64,000 bases of DNA from Dendrobium chrysotoxum (Eukaryota; Streptophyta; Magnoliopsida; Asparagales; Orchidaceae), in NCBI GenBank assembly GCA_019925795.1, contig CM034300.1, positions 38,373,135-38,437,134 of the forward strand, written 5' to 3'. Below are positions 21,085-33,569 of this stretch, one piece after another. The translations under genes were made by a program, and so were the position numbers. Each line of letters opens with the position of its first letter. Within the stretch, counting starts at the first letter, position 1. Under the pieces are notes generated by a model that was given only the letters and a program-made list of their open reading frames with translations, searched no databases and was not told the DNA's origin.

Positions 21085-22795
21085 GGATCTATCTACCCTG
21101 CATACATTTGACCTAAAAAGCTTGATTTTAAAATTGTATGCTTAAGTGGTTAGCTGGAAGTCCACACCAAGCAAATGTAAGTCAAGATTGCATACACTTT
21201 TTATTTTCTTTTCCTTAGGAGGATTATCCAAATTTCTAATAAAATTATAAATTTAAATAAAAATTAAAGCTTTGATCAAAATAATATATTCAAACCTTAG
21301 ATTTGGTTAGGGTGTTTCTAGATTTTGTAGAATTTTAAGCACTCTCTACCTTTCTTCTTTGACCTTTAAAGAAGATTTCAAGAATTAAACTTTGTCGATT
21401 AATAGGTAGGTCAAATTCTAAATCCTTGATTTAAGCCTTTGTAAATTTAAATAGTCTAGTCACCAATTTAATTAATATTTTTCTCAAGATTTGTCTTAGG
21501 ATGTAAATAACTATAGAGGCATGCTTCTATAGAAGATCTAAAATTGATTAAAAAAAATAAAACTAACTTTAAATTTATTTTCAAAATGATAGGTGAAAAT
21601 TTTTTTTATCTTTTGAGAAGAATTTTGTATTCCTTATGCTAAGTATGATTTTGAAAATAAATCCTATTTTTATTTTTGAATCGACAGTCAAGAATTAATT
21701 TATCTTTCAAGATGGTAGCTTTTAAGCTATGTAGATTTGATTAAAAAAATATAAATTGAATTAGTTGGCACAATTAATTTTATCCATAGATTTTTCTGGT
21801 GGCTCCCCTAAGGAATGGTCTTACTCTTCATATTTAGTGGTAAATAGACTTATAAATCAGTAGCAGACTTACTTTTTCAAGTAGGTTTAAATTTCCTTTC
21901 ATTTTATTGTCCATTTCATTCATTTCATACTTAAATGAAAGTGGTCAACATTAAAACTTTGACCTAACTTGAAATTTATTTTTTTCCAAAAGTAAATCTT
22001 CACTTTCTAAAATTTAGTTTCAATCATTTCAATCTTAAATCTAAATCTAGTTTTAATAAAATTTCATTTCTAAATCTAAGTTCCAGGTTCAATCATCTTA
22101 GATATTAAATCTAAAATCAAATGTTAATTCAATCTTCAATCTAAATCTAAATTCTAGTTTCAATCATTCCCTTAGTCTTATGTAATACATTGTAGTAACA
22201 TTCCTTCATGTAGCTTCATGTGTTTACTCGAAATTTGGTCAAAACTCAAATCAAACTTAAATCAAAATCTAAATCTAAACTCTTCCTTTAAGCTTTTTTT
22301 GGGAATTCATTAAATTCAGTACAGTATATTCTCCAGACCTAAATATCATATCTAATGTCAATAAATTTAGAGACTAATTCAGACTTCTAGCACAACTTTG
22401 GAAAATGTCAAACAAACTAATCTTTAGCTTCAATGATAGCATTAATGTCTCCTTCAGCCAAGCTCAACTCTCTAAGAGCATCATGAATAAATTTGGCTAA
22501 AGATTTGATAACCTTCAACTTACTTTTGTTATACCATAATCTGAAGTTGTCAAGGTTGATGAGGTACCAGCAAAGAATTCAATATTAGAGTTCATAGTTC
22601 AGGGTGGGTGTATAGATGCTACCATAGTTGTTAAACCCTTGGTCTTCACTAGGATGACTTTTCTCTTAGTCTATTTTCAACCAAAAGGGAAAATATGTAG
22701 TTCAACCTAAATTTCGAGTTTTCAACAACTTGGATATTTGGTCCCCCTCAAGAGTAAATGAGATGACAAAATCAAAGAGATGTTATGAGAACCAT
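21085..22795. other. AT-rich interval, nothing recognised
   Basis: Sequence with many 'aaatctaaatctaa' type runs (22020-22290) and no coding frame or repeat boundary I can support. Confidence 0.5.
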
Positions 22796-24228
22796 CGTTC
22801 AGGGTGAAGGGGACCAGGCTAGTAGAGGAAGAGATGTTGTTGAATGCTATAACTAAAGTAGTAGTAAATGAAGTGCATGTAAATTCATATTTGTTGGGTG
22901 GTAGCTCTTTCCATCCGCTATCTGCTATGATAAAAGAAAAGAGTATTATTAGGATCGTTAATTATCCACCCCCTACTTTCTACAAATAACCAGTTGTTCC
23001 TTTCTTTTTTGAAAGGAAGAGGAAGTTTAAATCACTTCAAAAAGGATTAGTTCATCATTGTACAGATAGTTTTGGGCAATTGAAAGAAGAATTCTTAAGA
23101 GGAATAAAATATATGATTACTGATAAAGTAGAATATGAAATGTTAAGAAAAGAAGCAGTCCCTATTCCCATTAGATAGAGGAAAGTATAATTTTAAAACA
23201 TAAATTTGACTGAATCAGTAGTTGCTACAGGTCATTGTAGAGAATAGAGGTAGTTCTTAAGAATTAGTGAGCACGTAGTTACAATCAAGGTTCAGTCAGT
23301 TAAATAGTTTCTAGTTCAGTTTAGTAAAGTTAAAGGTACATCTCATTATATTTATGTTCCTTCGAATCCTATGAAATTAAATAAACCCTCGTCAAGTATC
23401 CAGCTAAAACTTCTTGTCACTCTCTAATTCATAAATTTCTTAAAGTTGACAAGAACCACGTACAAGAGAACCAGTTATTTTTTTTCCCTAATACAAGGAA
23501 GCTGAGACCATAGGATAACCAATCATCTTTTTGTCCTGATAAAAGGAAACTAAGACCTATAAATTGGTTTACCCTTACATCAAAAGAGAAGAAGGTTTGG
23601 TGGCTAAAGATGGTAGACACTTCTACTATATTGATTACTAGGAAAGACCACGCAGTAAAGAAAATTAGAAAAATAAAAGATAAATCAGCTATGTAGTCCT
23701 CATAAGATAAAGCCTACAGTCCAATTAACCCACACTAATTATTAGGAAGATTGATCAAAGAAATGATGGTAGAATTAAAGAAAAGTATAAATAAAATAGA
23801 TGAAGAAAAGGCCATGGAAATGGCCACGATGAGATTTCATGATGAGGAAATGCCTGAGATTATATGTGTAATACATAATCTGGTATCTACTCCTAAGGAC
23901 AAAGGTAAATCTAAAACACTCCCATATATGATGAAATTGAAGAAAGTGATACACTTGATTTAACTCATTGCATGATAAACAAATTTCTGGGCCGGAAAAG
24001 AAAATGGAGGAACTATGGCCTCTATGGTCGCCTTACAGAGTAAGGAGTCTCCTTAATCAAGCACTTAGATAAATCACTTCTAGTAGAGTTTTTTCAGCAT
24101 GTCAGGAAACAAAAGGAAGTAGTTATAAAAAATACAAATAAACCAATAAAGCTACATAAACAATCAACACAATCAATAAACATAAAGAAAATAGTATAAT
24201 AATAATAAAGGAGGCATTAACACAATTT
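22796..24228 (+). pseudogene. Unassigned retroelement-like relic upstream of gypsy gag
   Basis: Short plus-strand frames are scattered here: VEEEMLLNAITKVVVNE near 22815, FERKRKFKSLQKGLVHHC near 23010 and WRNYGLYGRL near 24010. They may be an N-terminal extension of the gag relic that follows, or part of another element. No motif allows a firm family call. A pararetrovirus origin was considered and not supported. Confidence 0.25.
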
Positions 24229-25220
24229 AAAGGTACTTTGTTTGTTCTAAGGAGAAGGTCATCCCACAACAATATGACTTAGTACTATACCATAAAATAT
24301 TTGTCCCAACTCTATTTTAAGACTTTGATAGCAAAGGTAATCCCAAACATCATTTAGCACACTTCAAAGTCCGTTATTGTAATATTGGGGGTAGTGATTC
24401 ATTATTGTTCAGATAGTTTATTAGCATCTCATCTATTGTCATATTCAGATGGTATACTGAATTGCCTAGTGGGTCAATCAATGTCATTACAAAATTAAAA
24501 TAATTATTTATAAAGACATTTGTTGGAGCATGACATCATGATATAGTGGGGGATCTGGTGAATGAAAACAAAAACCTAATAAAAATTTGGTAGATTATAT
24601 TTCTATGATAGTGGAACCCTTGCATGAAGTGCAAGCTTTAGTTACAAGAGCAGAGAGCTACATAGATCCTTCTAAAGAACATTTATGCTTTGATAGTCTT
24701 GTTAAAAGGATTTACCATAAAGACATTTAAGATTTTTTAAGTAAAGCCTCTAATCTCCAAGAGGAAGCTTCTCAGTTGTCCTTCTTAAAAGATCAGTCTT
24801 TGGTAGAACTAAGGAAATCAAAACCCCAAACGGTTTTAGTAAAGAACCCTATGTCAGTACTTATAATTAATAAAGGTTTATAGGAAATGAAAGGACAAGT
24901 AGAAAATCTCAGTCAGCCTTACCATTCTAAATAGCATAATAAATCTGAAAATGAATAGTTTGGGCTTCATTCCAACCTTACTCCATAAGAAATTTGGCAA
25001 AAATTTGTGTCCCTCATCAATAAAAACAAATAATTTAAAAGGGAAGAAATAAAAAGAATTTTCATGAATCTCTAAAAGAAATTTGAGTTATAACTTCTTG
25101 ATCCCAAGAAGATGAAAGAAGTGGTCAATTTGAGGAAACCAAATTATTATCAATATCATCGAATGTTAGAGCATGAACTCAGGAATTGTATAACCTTCAA
25201 AGAGTGGCTCGAGATAAAAC
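24229..25220 (+). pseudogene. Ty3/gypsy-type gag relic
   Basis: From about 24320 the plus strand reads FDSKGNPKHHLAHFKVRY, then FRWYTELPSGSIN near 24445 and KPNKNLVDYIS near 24570. This is the conserved order of the retrotransposon gag domain of plant Ty3/gypsy elements (DG.xxPxxHL.HF, then WYxxLPxGSI, then a 'QKPxESLxDY' block). Later, YYQYHRMLEHELRNC near 25150 resembles the conserved 'YCxYHRxxxHxxxxC' segment near the end of gag. Stops and at least two frameshifts are present. E2's left LTR interrupts it at 25226, so no protease or pol is visible. The family call rests on motif memory. Confidence 0.55.
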
Positions 25221-25689
25221 ATTATTAAAAATTCAAGGGATGGTTGTGAAACCATTTGAATGACAGAATGACACACTAAAAGGGAGTGAATTATTATTTT
25301 AAAAATCTTTTCAAAAATCTCTTTTGAAATTTAAACAACCAAATTTAAACTTTAAAATGTGGAAACTAATAGCAAGAGCAAATGCTAATATATATATATT
25401 CTGATTTTTATTTATTTTTCATATAAATATTAAATCACAAAATAATCAAAAAAATTTTGAATCTCAAAGATAACAATGCTCAACCCATATTTTTGAAATT
25501 AAAAGTGAAAATAGTAAAGCACAAGAAAGTAAAGTGTGGAATCAAAAAGAACAAGTGCACCAAAATTTTATAGTGGTTCAATCAACTTGATCGATGTACA
25601 CTCCGCAGAGTCTTCCTCTCAGGGTATTCTACTAAACAGTTAGTGAATCCCCTTTAGCCCCCACGAAAAAGCAGAGAAGCCCTTACATA

Positions 25690-25920
25690 ATCACTTCTAC
25701 CAACCTAGTGTGATGGATTAGCCATATCACTTTTACTAACTTGGTGAAGAGGAGTAGCTGAATCACTTTCACAAACCCAATATGGTGGAGTAGGAAAATC
25801 CCTTTTACCCTGTTGATAAGGTAGAGTAGCCCAAATAACCTTTACCCTCTTAGTGAGGCAAAGTAGCCCAATAACATTCACCTTCCCCAGTTCAATGGAG
25901 TAGCCAGTGGCCCTTTAACA
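25690..25920. repeat. U5 minisatellite, about 37-bp unit, six copies
   Basis: Units begin 'tcacttctaccaacctagtg' and end 'gagtagc'. They repeat at 36-38 base intervals. The matching array at 35320-35530 shows independent changes. Confidence 0.75.
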
Positions 25921-26136
25921 CCAAAGGGGTCTTCTTTTCAAAGCTTCCCTCAAGTCAATCTTTGACACATGGAGGAACTTAGGCCAAAGTTGGATGGAGC
26001 AACCATGTAAAACTCCCTCTCACCCTCCCATGAACTAACACGAATCTCCTCTTGCTCAAAGCCATCTCTTTAATGCTTTGTCATAGAAAACTCAACTCAA
26101 TGACTACCAAAAACATCTCAAAAGTCTATTAAGAGA

Positions 26137-26145
26137 GTTTATATA
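26137..26145 (-). promoter_or_regulatory. Probable LTR TATA box (E2 3' LTR)
   Basis: The minus strand reads CATTATATAAACTC, directly after the palindrome array in transcription order. Confidence 0.5.
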
Positions 26146-26913
26146 ATGGGCTTTAAAAAACACTAATTTTTTAATTTTACCGACTCTATTCGTATAGTAT
26201 GATATATAGACTGTACATTTTAATTAGTTTAATTATCCCATTGTTAGTATTATATGACAAACAGTGGTATAGTACGATCAACTAATATTCTCCATTAATT
26301 ATACTGGATGAATGAATAGTAATACAATATGATTAGTTCAAATCAAACCTCAAATCGTATAGGAAAAACCAAACATCATCCAAAGTGTCATTGAGTAATT
26401 CATATAATATGATTTGTAATTAATTTATATTCTATTTGATTCTTTAAATAGTTAATTTAATTATGCAATACAATATGATTAATTTAAATTTCAAAATTCA
26501 AATTTGCCTATTTTAGGTAAGTTAATTCAATGATGGGGTTTTTGGTTATAGATGATCATCTAGTACGATGTGGTGTTCATACTATATGATTAGTTATAAT
26601 TCAAATTTATATTTTTCATTTACATTAAATTTTAATTAATTTCTATTTCAATTAATCATATAGTTTGATTTGGTTTCATACAAGTTGATTTTAGTTTCAT
26701 GCTAATCTCTTCTCCTTACTAAGTGATTCCTTTAAAAATATGGAGAAAGTCCTCTTTTTTAAAATTTTAAATACTTTTTTTTATTGATAACAAAACACAA
26801 TAAAAATAAATAATGAAAACACAAAATGAAAAGACAATCACATTAAGTAATGAAAAGAAAGTAACACGACTTGCACTAATGAAAATAAACCATACAACTA
26901 ATAAAATCCTACA

Positions 26914-26930
26914 CCTCCTTTTGACATCAC
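26914..26930 (-). other. PPT-like motif downstream of the E2 3' ORF
   Basis: The minus strand reads GTGATGTCAAAAGGAGG, the counterpart of 470-490 and 56551-56570. Confidence 0.5.
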
Positions 26931-26989
26931 CAAAATGGAGATCTACAAACTACACAACATTAATACAGAACAATAAGGAAAAGAAAAAA

Positions 26990-28144
26990 ATATAAGCACA
27001 CTACAAAGAATAAACTATAAATAAAAATACACACTACTCATTGGAACGACCCTGATCAAGTGGTGGAGGTGGTGATGGTGTCTGATAGTAGCAGTGAAGT
27101 GAGGTAAACTAGTCACTGATCTAAACATGATTGACCTCATGCTGCTGCTATAGCTGGTTCTAGTAAGCAATAGACTCCTAGATGTGTGTCATTAGATGCA
27201 TCTCTATGTGATCAAATTGCTCTATCATAGTATTATAGAATTATGGTTGATATGCAGGTGCTAGTGCCTATGATAGTGTATCTAGGACTGGTAAGGCTCC
27301 TCCTTCATCAAAATCATGCTCCTCCACAAGAGGTCAAGCCCCACATTATTTGTCACTAAATAGAAGATGGAAGGAGTTATTTGTGTAGAAAATCAGAAAG
27401 TGGTTGGCTTGTGTTTGGTATATAAGGTTATACTTAGCATCTAAGAATAGGCAATTATATGTCCTTTTGTAAGATTTTACCTATGTCAGGCTCTACTATT
27501 TCTAATGGTAGTCATGTTTTTTATGTATCTAATGAGCATGTCTCTTGTAATAAATTTAGTTCAAGTCATGCAGAAGTATGACACAATATATAATAATAGG
27601 GTAATATTTACTCTATCTCCAACTTTAAGAATAATTAATGTTCTAAGCACATGTTGGATGACACGGTCATTTTGAACTAAGGTGATCACTAAGGGTAAAT
27701 ATTGGCTTATTGGGGTGCTCTAAATAGTGAGGTTTACAGTAGTAGTCCAATCACAGTCTCCTATATTACAACAATCATGAGGTTTAATATCAGCTATAGA
27801 AAGATTAAGAAGTTCATGAATGCCTGGGTAAGAGATTTCTATAGGTCTTCTAAAGACATAGGAGATCATAGCTTTATATTCTGAATTAACTTTCAGGCTT
27901 GCAAAAAATTCAAAAAGCATTTTAGAGTGGAAATGGAATGCAAGTATAAAAATGAAAGAAGAGTGGTTCCTACAAATAGATACAATACCTGGTAGTTCAA
28001 GTTTTCTTTATTTAGGATTCATGAAGGTGAAATTTGTGTTGTTCGATAGCAATGATATGCTACTTCATCCAATGATTAGAATCTATCATCCACTAGAGGA
28101 TAAGGAGTACTTCCAGGAAGTCAACTTGTTATTTTGTCAACCAT
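26990..28144 (-). pseudogene. Extra 3' ORF of E2, decayed
   Basis: It starts at the ATG at 28144-28142 (MVDKITS, then a stop). The best-preserved stretch is around 27900-27740: FFASLKVNSEYKAMISYVF, then IHELLNLSIADIKPHDCC. The C-terminal part (about 27260-27050) reads MIEQFDHIEMHLMTHI and ends with a proline-rich tail PSPPPPLDQG. Order and spacing match E1 and E3. The FFASLKV... block resembles the 'VREFYANL...' segment of the plant 'putative plant transposon protein' family, which is a recalled similarity. Many stops and shifts are present. Confidence 0.5.
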
Positions 28145-28227
28145 TGGCATGCTAAGGATAGGGAATGAGGTGTGTGAAAGCTTAGGAGGAAGAAGATTTA
28201 TGTGATTGAAATGGGAAATTTTCCCTC

Positions 28228-28235
28228 TATTTATA
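28228..28235 (-). promoter_or_regulatory. TATA box before the E2 3' ORF
   Basis: The minus strand reads CTATAAATAGAGGG, a near-ideal plant TATA box, about 85 bases upstream of the ATG at 28144. Confidence 0.55.
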
Positions 28236-28545
28236 GAATATAGCATAATCGTATAGTACGAAGAGGATCATACAGTACGATCAGAGTAAGATGAATCGTC
28301 CCATCTGAATAGCTCAAAAGTTGGTCAAATCGTATAGTATGATATTCATTATTGGATAGTACCAACCAAATTTATAATATTCTTAACAGTATTGTCACAT
28401 AGATCATATAGTATTAAGGGTGTGATCATACACTACGATCACCAATAATTTTGAAAATCTGGGTTATTGGATTCACAGGATAGTGCTGATCTGATAACTT
28501 GTATAGATCATATGGTATGAAAGTGGATCACATAATATGATGCAA
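28236..28545. repeat. Palindromic motif array upstream of the E2 3' ORF
   Basis: Copies and half-copies of ATCRTACAGTAYGAT occur at about 28248, 28269, 28325, 28384, 28418 and 28506. The array lies between decayed pol and the TATA box. Confidence 0.65.
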
Positions 28546-28559
28546 GCAAATAATTTATT

Positions 28560-30295
28560 TGTGCATGATGATCAAGGAAAATTCTACAAGCAATTTTACA
28601 AACAAATAAACACATAACAAATCACAAACATGAACAAATAGAAACACACAAAATAGACATGATAACAATTTTAAGATACCACTACCATGATTATCCTAAG
28701 CATGAATATTGATCACACCTACTACAATCCTAATTTTGTTGAATTTGTCATAATTGAGGGGTTTTGGTAATGATATCTTCCAATTTTGGATTTCAATATT
28801 AGTATGCAGTAATTCTTCATCACTCATAGATACATAATCTCTATGAATAAAAGAGCCTTGAAATTCATGTTTTACAAAATGAAAATATCTTAACATATCA
28901 AATGAATCACTTTAATTTCAAGAACTTTTATCTAAGTGTACGTAGTGTAATTATCAAAACATTATAAGTTCAAATTAAACTATTTTTAAACTCACAATAT
29001 TAATAGGTCCAAATTGATCCATATGAGATATTTCCAAGTGTATTTAGTTTATTATCAAACCAATACAAGTTCAAATATATTTCTTCATAGACTTATGTAT
29101 TTATAGGTTCAACTCCATCAACATGAAGTATCTATAATCATTTTTAGTAGACACTACATTTTCAATTGAATTGGGAATGAACATTGGTAAAAAAAAGTTT
29201 GTTCTTTCAAGGGTTCTAACATTGGAATGCTTTTAACAAACCATTGCTAGGTGATTTTCCTAAGTATCCTCAAGCTTATAAAGTTATTTTGAAAAGAGCA
29301 ACCATCACTTCTTCAAACATAATTTTCAAGATAATACTCACTAACCATCATTTTAAATAATGCAATTCAAATTAATTTATTAATTCATAAATGATTCCAT
29401 TTCCTTTTTTTAGTATTTATGAAATTTTTATAGAAATAAATTTAATATTACAGATTTTATCATAGTTAAATAATGCTTACAAAATTATATGTACTCTTCT
29501 ACAAAATAATTTAACTCATATAATTTATCACTTTTACTATTAATTCCTTTAACTAGTAAGTTTATTGAAGTCTAATCTCCTGATGTAGTTCTTTCTCCAT
29601 TCCTGGCTTTCAACAGGATCAAATGTTTTAGATCTCCAATTAGGTGATGCATCCACTGTCTAGGTACTATCTGCTCTCACTGGACCTCTTGTGAGAGCAC
29701 ATCTACAAGCTTAGTCAAATATTAGTTTTGGGAACCCAAGTGGATTTTGGTCAAGCCTTTTGCTTGAATATATGCATGCTATACTATAATGAAAATACTC
29801 TGGTCCTTTAAACTGGGGAGTTCTAAAGTGTAAAGGCCAAATGTGTGGGATGTGTCCTAACATGCCACAATAGTAATCACTAACCCCTAGAAATGGGTTC
29901 AGTAATCTACAAAGGGTATAATGCCTCTTCCTAGGGATATGTTATGCATGTTGTGTCCTAGGCTATGGCTTTAGAGGAAATGTTGGCCCATGTGTATTAT
30001 TTTGAAGTGCATTTATTTTGTTTATTAAATATTCATTTGCACTTTATAACTTGTAACTTTAAACTTTAATGCATGCACACAATTATCTAGTTTTAGTGCA
30101 AGTGTCTCTAGCTCCCTTAATTCTTTCTCTAACTCAATATGCTCATCTTTTAAGGAATCATATGATTATGTTAATTTAATATGTTTCTTATTTAAATCAT
30201 CAAATTCATTAAGTAGAGATACATGCTCCTTATCTAATGTAGTATGCTCAATTTTAAAAAAAGAATATTCTTTAATTAAAATATATATCATGCTC
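28560..30295 (-). pseudogene. E2 gag C-terminus and protease relic
   Basis: Read on the minus strand from 30240 down: a coiled-coil segment (NEFDDLNKKHIKL, then KDEHIELEKELRELE) that matches E3 at 50725-50900, a degraded second zinc knuckle (YYCGMLGHIPHIW near 29850, cysteines lost) and LGSQN-type WVPK-like sequence near 29740. The protease motif YLDSGC is intact at 29650-29665. Integrase, reverse transcriptase and RNase H, which fill 2.5 kb in E3, are not recognisable in the 1 kb that follows, so they are deleted or beyond recognition. An open stretch at 28896-28696 is not assigned. Confidence 0.65.
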
Positions 30296-30328
30296 CTCCT
30301 TTAAATAAAAAAAAATCCCTTTTCAATT

Positions 30329-31792
30329 ATGGGTTTTGCTTTTTCAGCTTCCAATATGAATCATGTATCCTTTGGGCTAATTTTATGGTTGCCAAGTATT
30401 GTGGGGGGAAGCACCCTATCATGTGTGATTTTAGTAAAGGCAACTCCAAAGTTTGGCAACGTCTTTACAAAATTAAATGGGGTGTTGAACCGTTTATCCT
30501 TTGGGGCCTTGGTGGTGGTACTTTTTTTTGGCAGGATCGTTGGATGTGTGGCCAATCCATTGATTCTATTATTAATACTTCATACAATTCTACTGTGAAG
30601 GTTAATAATTATTTCACTAATAATGGTTGTGATGTTGAGAAACTTTCTAATGTTGTTCCTAATTTTATTATTCAGCAAATTTTGTAGATCCCTTTGAACA
30701 TTAATTTTCTTGATGTTCAGTTATATGCTTTGTCTAAAGATGGTAACTTTAGATTAAAGGATGCTTAGCATTCCTTTAGAGATAAGAAAGAGGCTTCTAA
30801 TATTTTCCATATGTTATGGCATATAAGTATTCCTTCTATGATTTCTATTTTTGTTTGGAGAATTTTACCTTAAGTTTATCCCTACGGATGATAATTTGAT
30901 TAAAAGAGGATTTTTTTTCCTTCCATCTAAATGCCAATGTTGTTATCATATGGACAATATGCATCATGTTTTTATCTCTGGTCCATTTGCTGTCAAAGCT
31001 TGGATGTATTTTGATGATATTTTTTACTTAAATTGTTTTAATGCTAATGTCTCTATTAATTCTTTACTTGACTATTGGTTTGTTAATTCCAAAGGTCATA
31101 TCAGGAATGTTATTCCTCCCCTTATCCTCTAGTATTTATGGCTGGATAGGAATAATTCTCATTTCAATGGTGTGGATATGAATCATCATAGAATTATTCA
31201 AAATGTTAAAGATAATATTGTGGCTCTTTACTCTGTAAAGTTACTTTCTGTTAAGAATTTCAAAAACCATTTTCTTTCTGCACTTGACCTTGGAATTAAG
31301 CTAGAAGTGGATAGCATTCATATATTTCTGAGGAGTATTTTTTAGATGAAGCCTCCTGTTAACTTCCTTAAGTTAAATGTGGATGCTATTAACATCAACT
31401 CTACTCTGGGCTGTGGTGGTGTCATCAGAGACTCTAACTGTAATTGTATTTTGGGTTTTTCTAGTCCTCTTTATAGTTGTGATGTCAATTTTGCTACCAC
31501 CTATGCTATTCTTTAAGGTTCAAGATTTTGTTTCTCTCTTGATTACATCAATATTGTGGTTGAGGTTGGTTCTACTTACTGTTATCAGTCATTTACCTTT
31601 AGGGATGATACTGTCTATTTTTCTGCTTTATTTTACATGAGGCGGGACATCAGGAATTTGTTGAGCCTTTTAAATTGCTCTTTTTCTATTGTTCATGTGG
31701 ACGGCAATGCCTGTGCACATTCCATTGCTAGGTGGGGCTGCGGTTTGGATTCTATGGAAGATTTCCTGGTATCTAATTTCCTCTTCATGTGA
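30329..31792 (+). pseudogene. LINE B ORF2 C-terminal fragment (zf-RVT, RNase H)
   Basis: The first part reads ANFMVAKYCGGKHPIM and WGLGGGTFFWQDRWMCGQS near 30510, the region between RT and zf-RVT. The zf-RVT zinc cluster is CQCCYHMDNMHHVF around 30932. The RNase H domain starts FLKLNVDAININ near 31370, continues GCGGVIRDSN, and ends with HVDGNACAHSIARWG near 31700. A stop follows at 31790. Two frameshifts and several stops interrupt it. The EN and RT parts are missing through 5' truncation. Confidence 0.8.
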
Positions 31793-33555
31793 AAGGTCTT
31801 TTAAGATTGGATAAGATTGGTTTACCTTATGCTATTTCTTAATGTTGATGTGGTTGTTGGTTTTTTAGGGGTTGCCTGGCGGTTCCTTTATAGTTTTCCC
31901 ATTTCTATTGTCTAGATGGGTGTTTTGCCTTTCATGGGTGGCTGGGCTATGCTTTCCTATTGGGTTCCCTTTGTGGTTGCTTCATCCATGCTAGAGTTTT
32001 GCTATTTTTGTGTTTCTATTTATTATCCTTTCGTGCAGAATGTACTTAGTTGCCTCGATTGTGCCTGGGTTTTGGTTGAGAACTTTGACTTTGATTTGTT
32101 CTAATTTAGGTAATGTTCATCTCATGAATTTCTATTTTGTTTGGTATTGGTGTGTGAATGTGAAGGGCTTGAGAGGTGATTGGAATATTTTGAACCTTGA
32201 TTCAACCGCTATTGTTGCTCTTCTTTTCCCTGGGGTGATTTTTGCTATTTGGCTGCTTTAATCCCTGGGTGTTGGTTAGTCGTGTGGTTGCCTCTGTCAC
32301 TTCTGGGGCTAATCTGATTGATCTATATTGCTGGAACATTGGGAGGATTGTTCAGAGTTTTTGGGCTAATTTAGGTAATTATCTTCTTTCTTGGTTTACC
32401 TGCTGGATCTGGGTGAGGGATGGGGTTTCTTCTCTTGCTATCGTTATTGATTTTATTACCTAGTTGGATCTATTTTCTATTACTTACCACTTTTCTTTCA
32501 TGAACCGGAGAGTGTATGGGTATAGAATGGAGTGGCATTAGGGGTTGTGTAGTGATGGTTGCATTGAGTGTCTGATCCTAAGCTCTAATGGCCCTGATCC
32601 TAATTTGGGTTTATTATTTTCTAGCATTCTTCCTTTTATGGTTTTTTTTTTGTGCACTTTGGTGTTAGTTGGTTCAGGTATTGGTATCTGAAACATTGGT
32701 ATCTAGTTTGGTTTTATTGGTTGAGCTTTAGACTCTATAACTATCATGTTTATGATGTTTTTTTTGGGTGGTCTTCTGAGGAGCTGTTGTACTGGGTTAA
32801 TTTAGTTACTCTCTGGTATTACATCTACTGTCTGGGAGTTTCTTTTGGCTGGTGGGTGTCATCTAGAGCCCGTAAGTTTCTTGATAGGATCATTATTGCT
32901 TGGGAAAGGACTGTGAACTTCCTTGCCTATGGTTGTGGAAGGTTGGTTATGTGTTATTATTTGACTTTGATTCCCTTGAGTTGTGGCTCTTCTGATCTAC
33001 TACGAATGGTTTCTTGGGATGGTTATTTTTGCTTAAGTATTACTGTGATTGCTCACCTCTATTGCCTTTATATTGTTTATTACAAGCATCAATTATTGAA
33101 TATCATGGTTAGGGGTTATGTTTTCAGTCTTAATTTCTTGTGTGCCCACAGCTATCTCCTTTTCTGTTATGGTAATTGGTTTAATTGGTTTGTCAATTGT
33201 AATATTTTGCCTCACATGCATTAAATTATCTCTCGTAATCCCTATTTTTCTTCGGATCATTTGCTTCTTAAATTTTTTGCAGGTCGCTCTACATTTTGTC
33301 TGCTCCTAGATTTTGCCCTGGAAGGATGGTGCTTAAAGTTTATCTTCGATCGTTTCTATTTTTTGGGTGTTGGCCTCTAACCACCCTAGCTTGTACCTAG
33401 GAGTCATTGTATTTTCTCTTAGTATGGAGCTTGAGCTCGTAGGATTTATTTTGCCTTTTTTGTTGCTCTTCTGAGCAGTAGAGAGCTCAAGGGCCCTTTA
33501 AGGACCATGTACTTTTACTTTAATCAACACGTAGGCCCCACCGAGGTTTTCCCAT
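31793..33555 (+). other. LINE B 3' UTR
   Basis: A T-rich stretch of 1.76 kb. It contains a 190-codon hydrophobic open frame (32652-33224) that is not shared in frame with the other tails. Near the end it has the family stem-loops: gggtgttggc...accaccc (about 33366-33389) and gggccctttaaggacc (about 33491-33506). Confidence 0.7.
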
Positions 33556-33569
33556 AAAAAAAATTTATT

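Larger units (their letters stand above)
25226..26700 (-). mobile_element. 3' LTR of copia element E2, internal edge eroded
   Basis: The plus-strand left end (taaaaattcaagggatggtt) aligns with the left end of the LTR at 34766 (tgaaagttccatggatggtt). It contains an (AT)6 run at 25388-25399, a U5 minisatellite (about 25690-25920), a TATA box and the palindromic motif array (26180-26690). The U3 start and PPT expected at the right edge are not recognisable, so that end is deleted or heavily mutated. Confidence 0.75.
30300..33563 (+). mobile_element. LINE B: 5'-truncated LINE inserted in E2 gag
   Basis: The element starts in the region before zf-RVT of ORF2, keeps RNase H, a 1.76-kb 3' UTR and a poly(A) at 33556-33563. 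On both sides the minus strand is E2 gag: the coiled coil to the left and NLCLMGNGCVGNSDQNEVC near 33650 to the right, which are neighbours in E3 (50500-50760). The insertion is therefore internal to E2 and younger than it. Confidence 0.85.

Noticed and set aside
22796..25220. Endogenous pararetrovirus
   Set aside because: The only recognisable motifs, from 24320 on, fit a Ty3/gypsy gag; no movement protein, coat or RT motif of a pararetrovirus was seen.
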